Assembly: GCA_029263725.1 (NCBI GenBank)
Contig: JAJUFS010000008.1
Coordinates: 1 to 35,796, forward strand
DNA: 35,796 nt
Source of the DNA: Gammaproteobacteria bacterium
GTDB lineage: Bacteria > Pseudomonadota > Gammaproteobacteria > Natronospirales > JAJUFS01
Direction: 5' to 3'
Position numbers and translations under genes: made by a program. Every line of letters begins with the position of its first letter. Position 1 is the first letter of the stretch. The notes under the pieces were generated by a model that worked only from the letters and a program-made list of their open reading frames with translations, ran no database searches and had not been told where the DNA came from. Shown one piece after another: positions 35,715 through 35,796 of the stretch.

Positions 35715-35796
35715 CGCTTGTCGCCGCCCTGCGCCGCGCGCTCGACGAGCACGCCGATCCCGCGATCGCCGCGGGACAGGCCGCCTACATGCAGAA
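35711..35796 (+). CDS. DNA alkylation repair protein (AlkD-like), N-terminal fragment
   Basis: Only the first 28 codons are in the window: MTLVAALRRALDEHADPAIAA followed by GQAAYMQ. The A-x2-AAGQAAYM-type start resembles AlkD/DNA alkylation repair HEAT-like proteins, which excise N3- and N7-alkylated purines. The start overlaps the VOC gene stop codon, so it is probably the third gene of this operon. Too short to be certain. Confidence 0.6.
   Translation, partial: MTLVAALRRALDEHADPAIAAGQAAYMQ

Overview
The window is a high-GC chromosomal segment from a gammaproteobacterium. The main evidence is conserved gene order: ygfB-pepP-ubiH-ubiI facing a zapB-like gene, zapA, 6S RNA and ygfA; rplM-rpsI; coq7 convergent with speD; a Vfr/Clp-type crp next to speD; and rpe-gph-trpG. 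The coq7-speD-crp-trpG order and the Vfr-like CRP suggest Xanthomonadales or a related lineage such as Steroidobacterales or Nevskiales. That placement is inference. No prophage, insertion sequence, CRISPR array or clear foreign island was seen. Almost everything is housekeeping.

Layout. 1-5989: a partial CsaA-like tRNA-binding protein, the lgt-thyA pair, rlmI, a DUF255 thioredoxin-domain protein and an MgtC-like membrane protein. 5997-10194: a minus-strand run of a PfkB-family kinase, rnk and a very large tandem HtrA-type protease with four PDZ domains, probably continuing into mgtC. 10284-14814: a complete glycine cleavage operon, gcvT-gcvH-gcvPA-gcvPB, with split P-protein and a GC-rich hairpin after it. 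14815-15177: a structured leader with no recognised riboswitch. 15178-18719: a DUF885 lipoprotein, phhA-phhB and a small unknown protein.

18727-24990: the ubiquinone hydroxylase/pepP/ygfB operon (minus), then the divergent zapB-like gene, zapA, 6S RNA and 5-formyl-THF cyclo-ligase, followed by an EVE-domain gene. 25074-26742: a lysine/alanine repeat protein of the histone H1-like type, rpiA, a REP-like intergenic stretch, and tRNA-Gln(CUG). 26781-28832: rpsI and rplM behind a good sigma70 promoter and a leader hairpin, a thioredoxin-like [2Fe-2S] ferredoxin and a DUF481 outer-membrane protein. 28907-32865: a GlcF-like Fe-S protein, coq7, speD, crp and a small cupin. 32841-35796: rpe-gph-trpG (minus), then CopD-like and VOC genes and the start of a DNA alkylation repair gene.

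Functional links. Three ubiquinone ring hydroxylases (UbiH, a UbiI-like paralogue and Coq7) lie within 12 kb. The gcv operon, thyA and ygfA all act on the folate one-carbon pool. phhA and phhB form a pterin-dependent phenylalanine hydroxylation cycle. The most unusual items are the Nma111-like double protease, the H1-like repeat gene with repeats around its promoter, an orphan GlcF-like protein directly upstream of coq7, and an intergenic inverted-repeat family with copies after lgt and inside the gcv operon.
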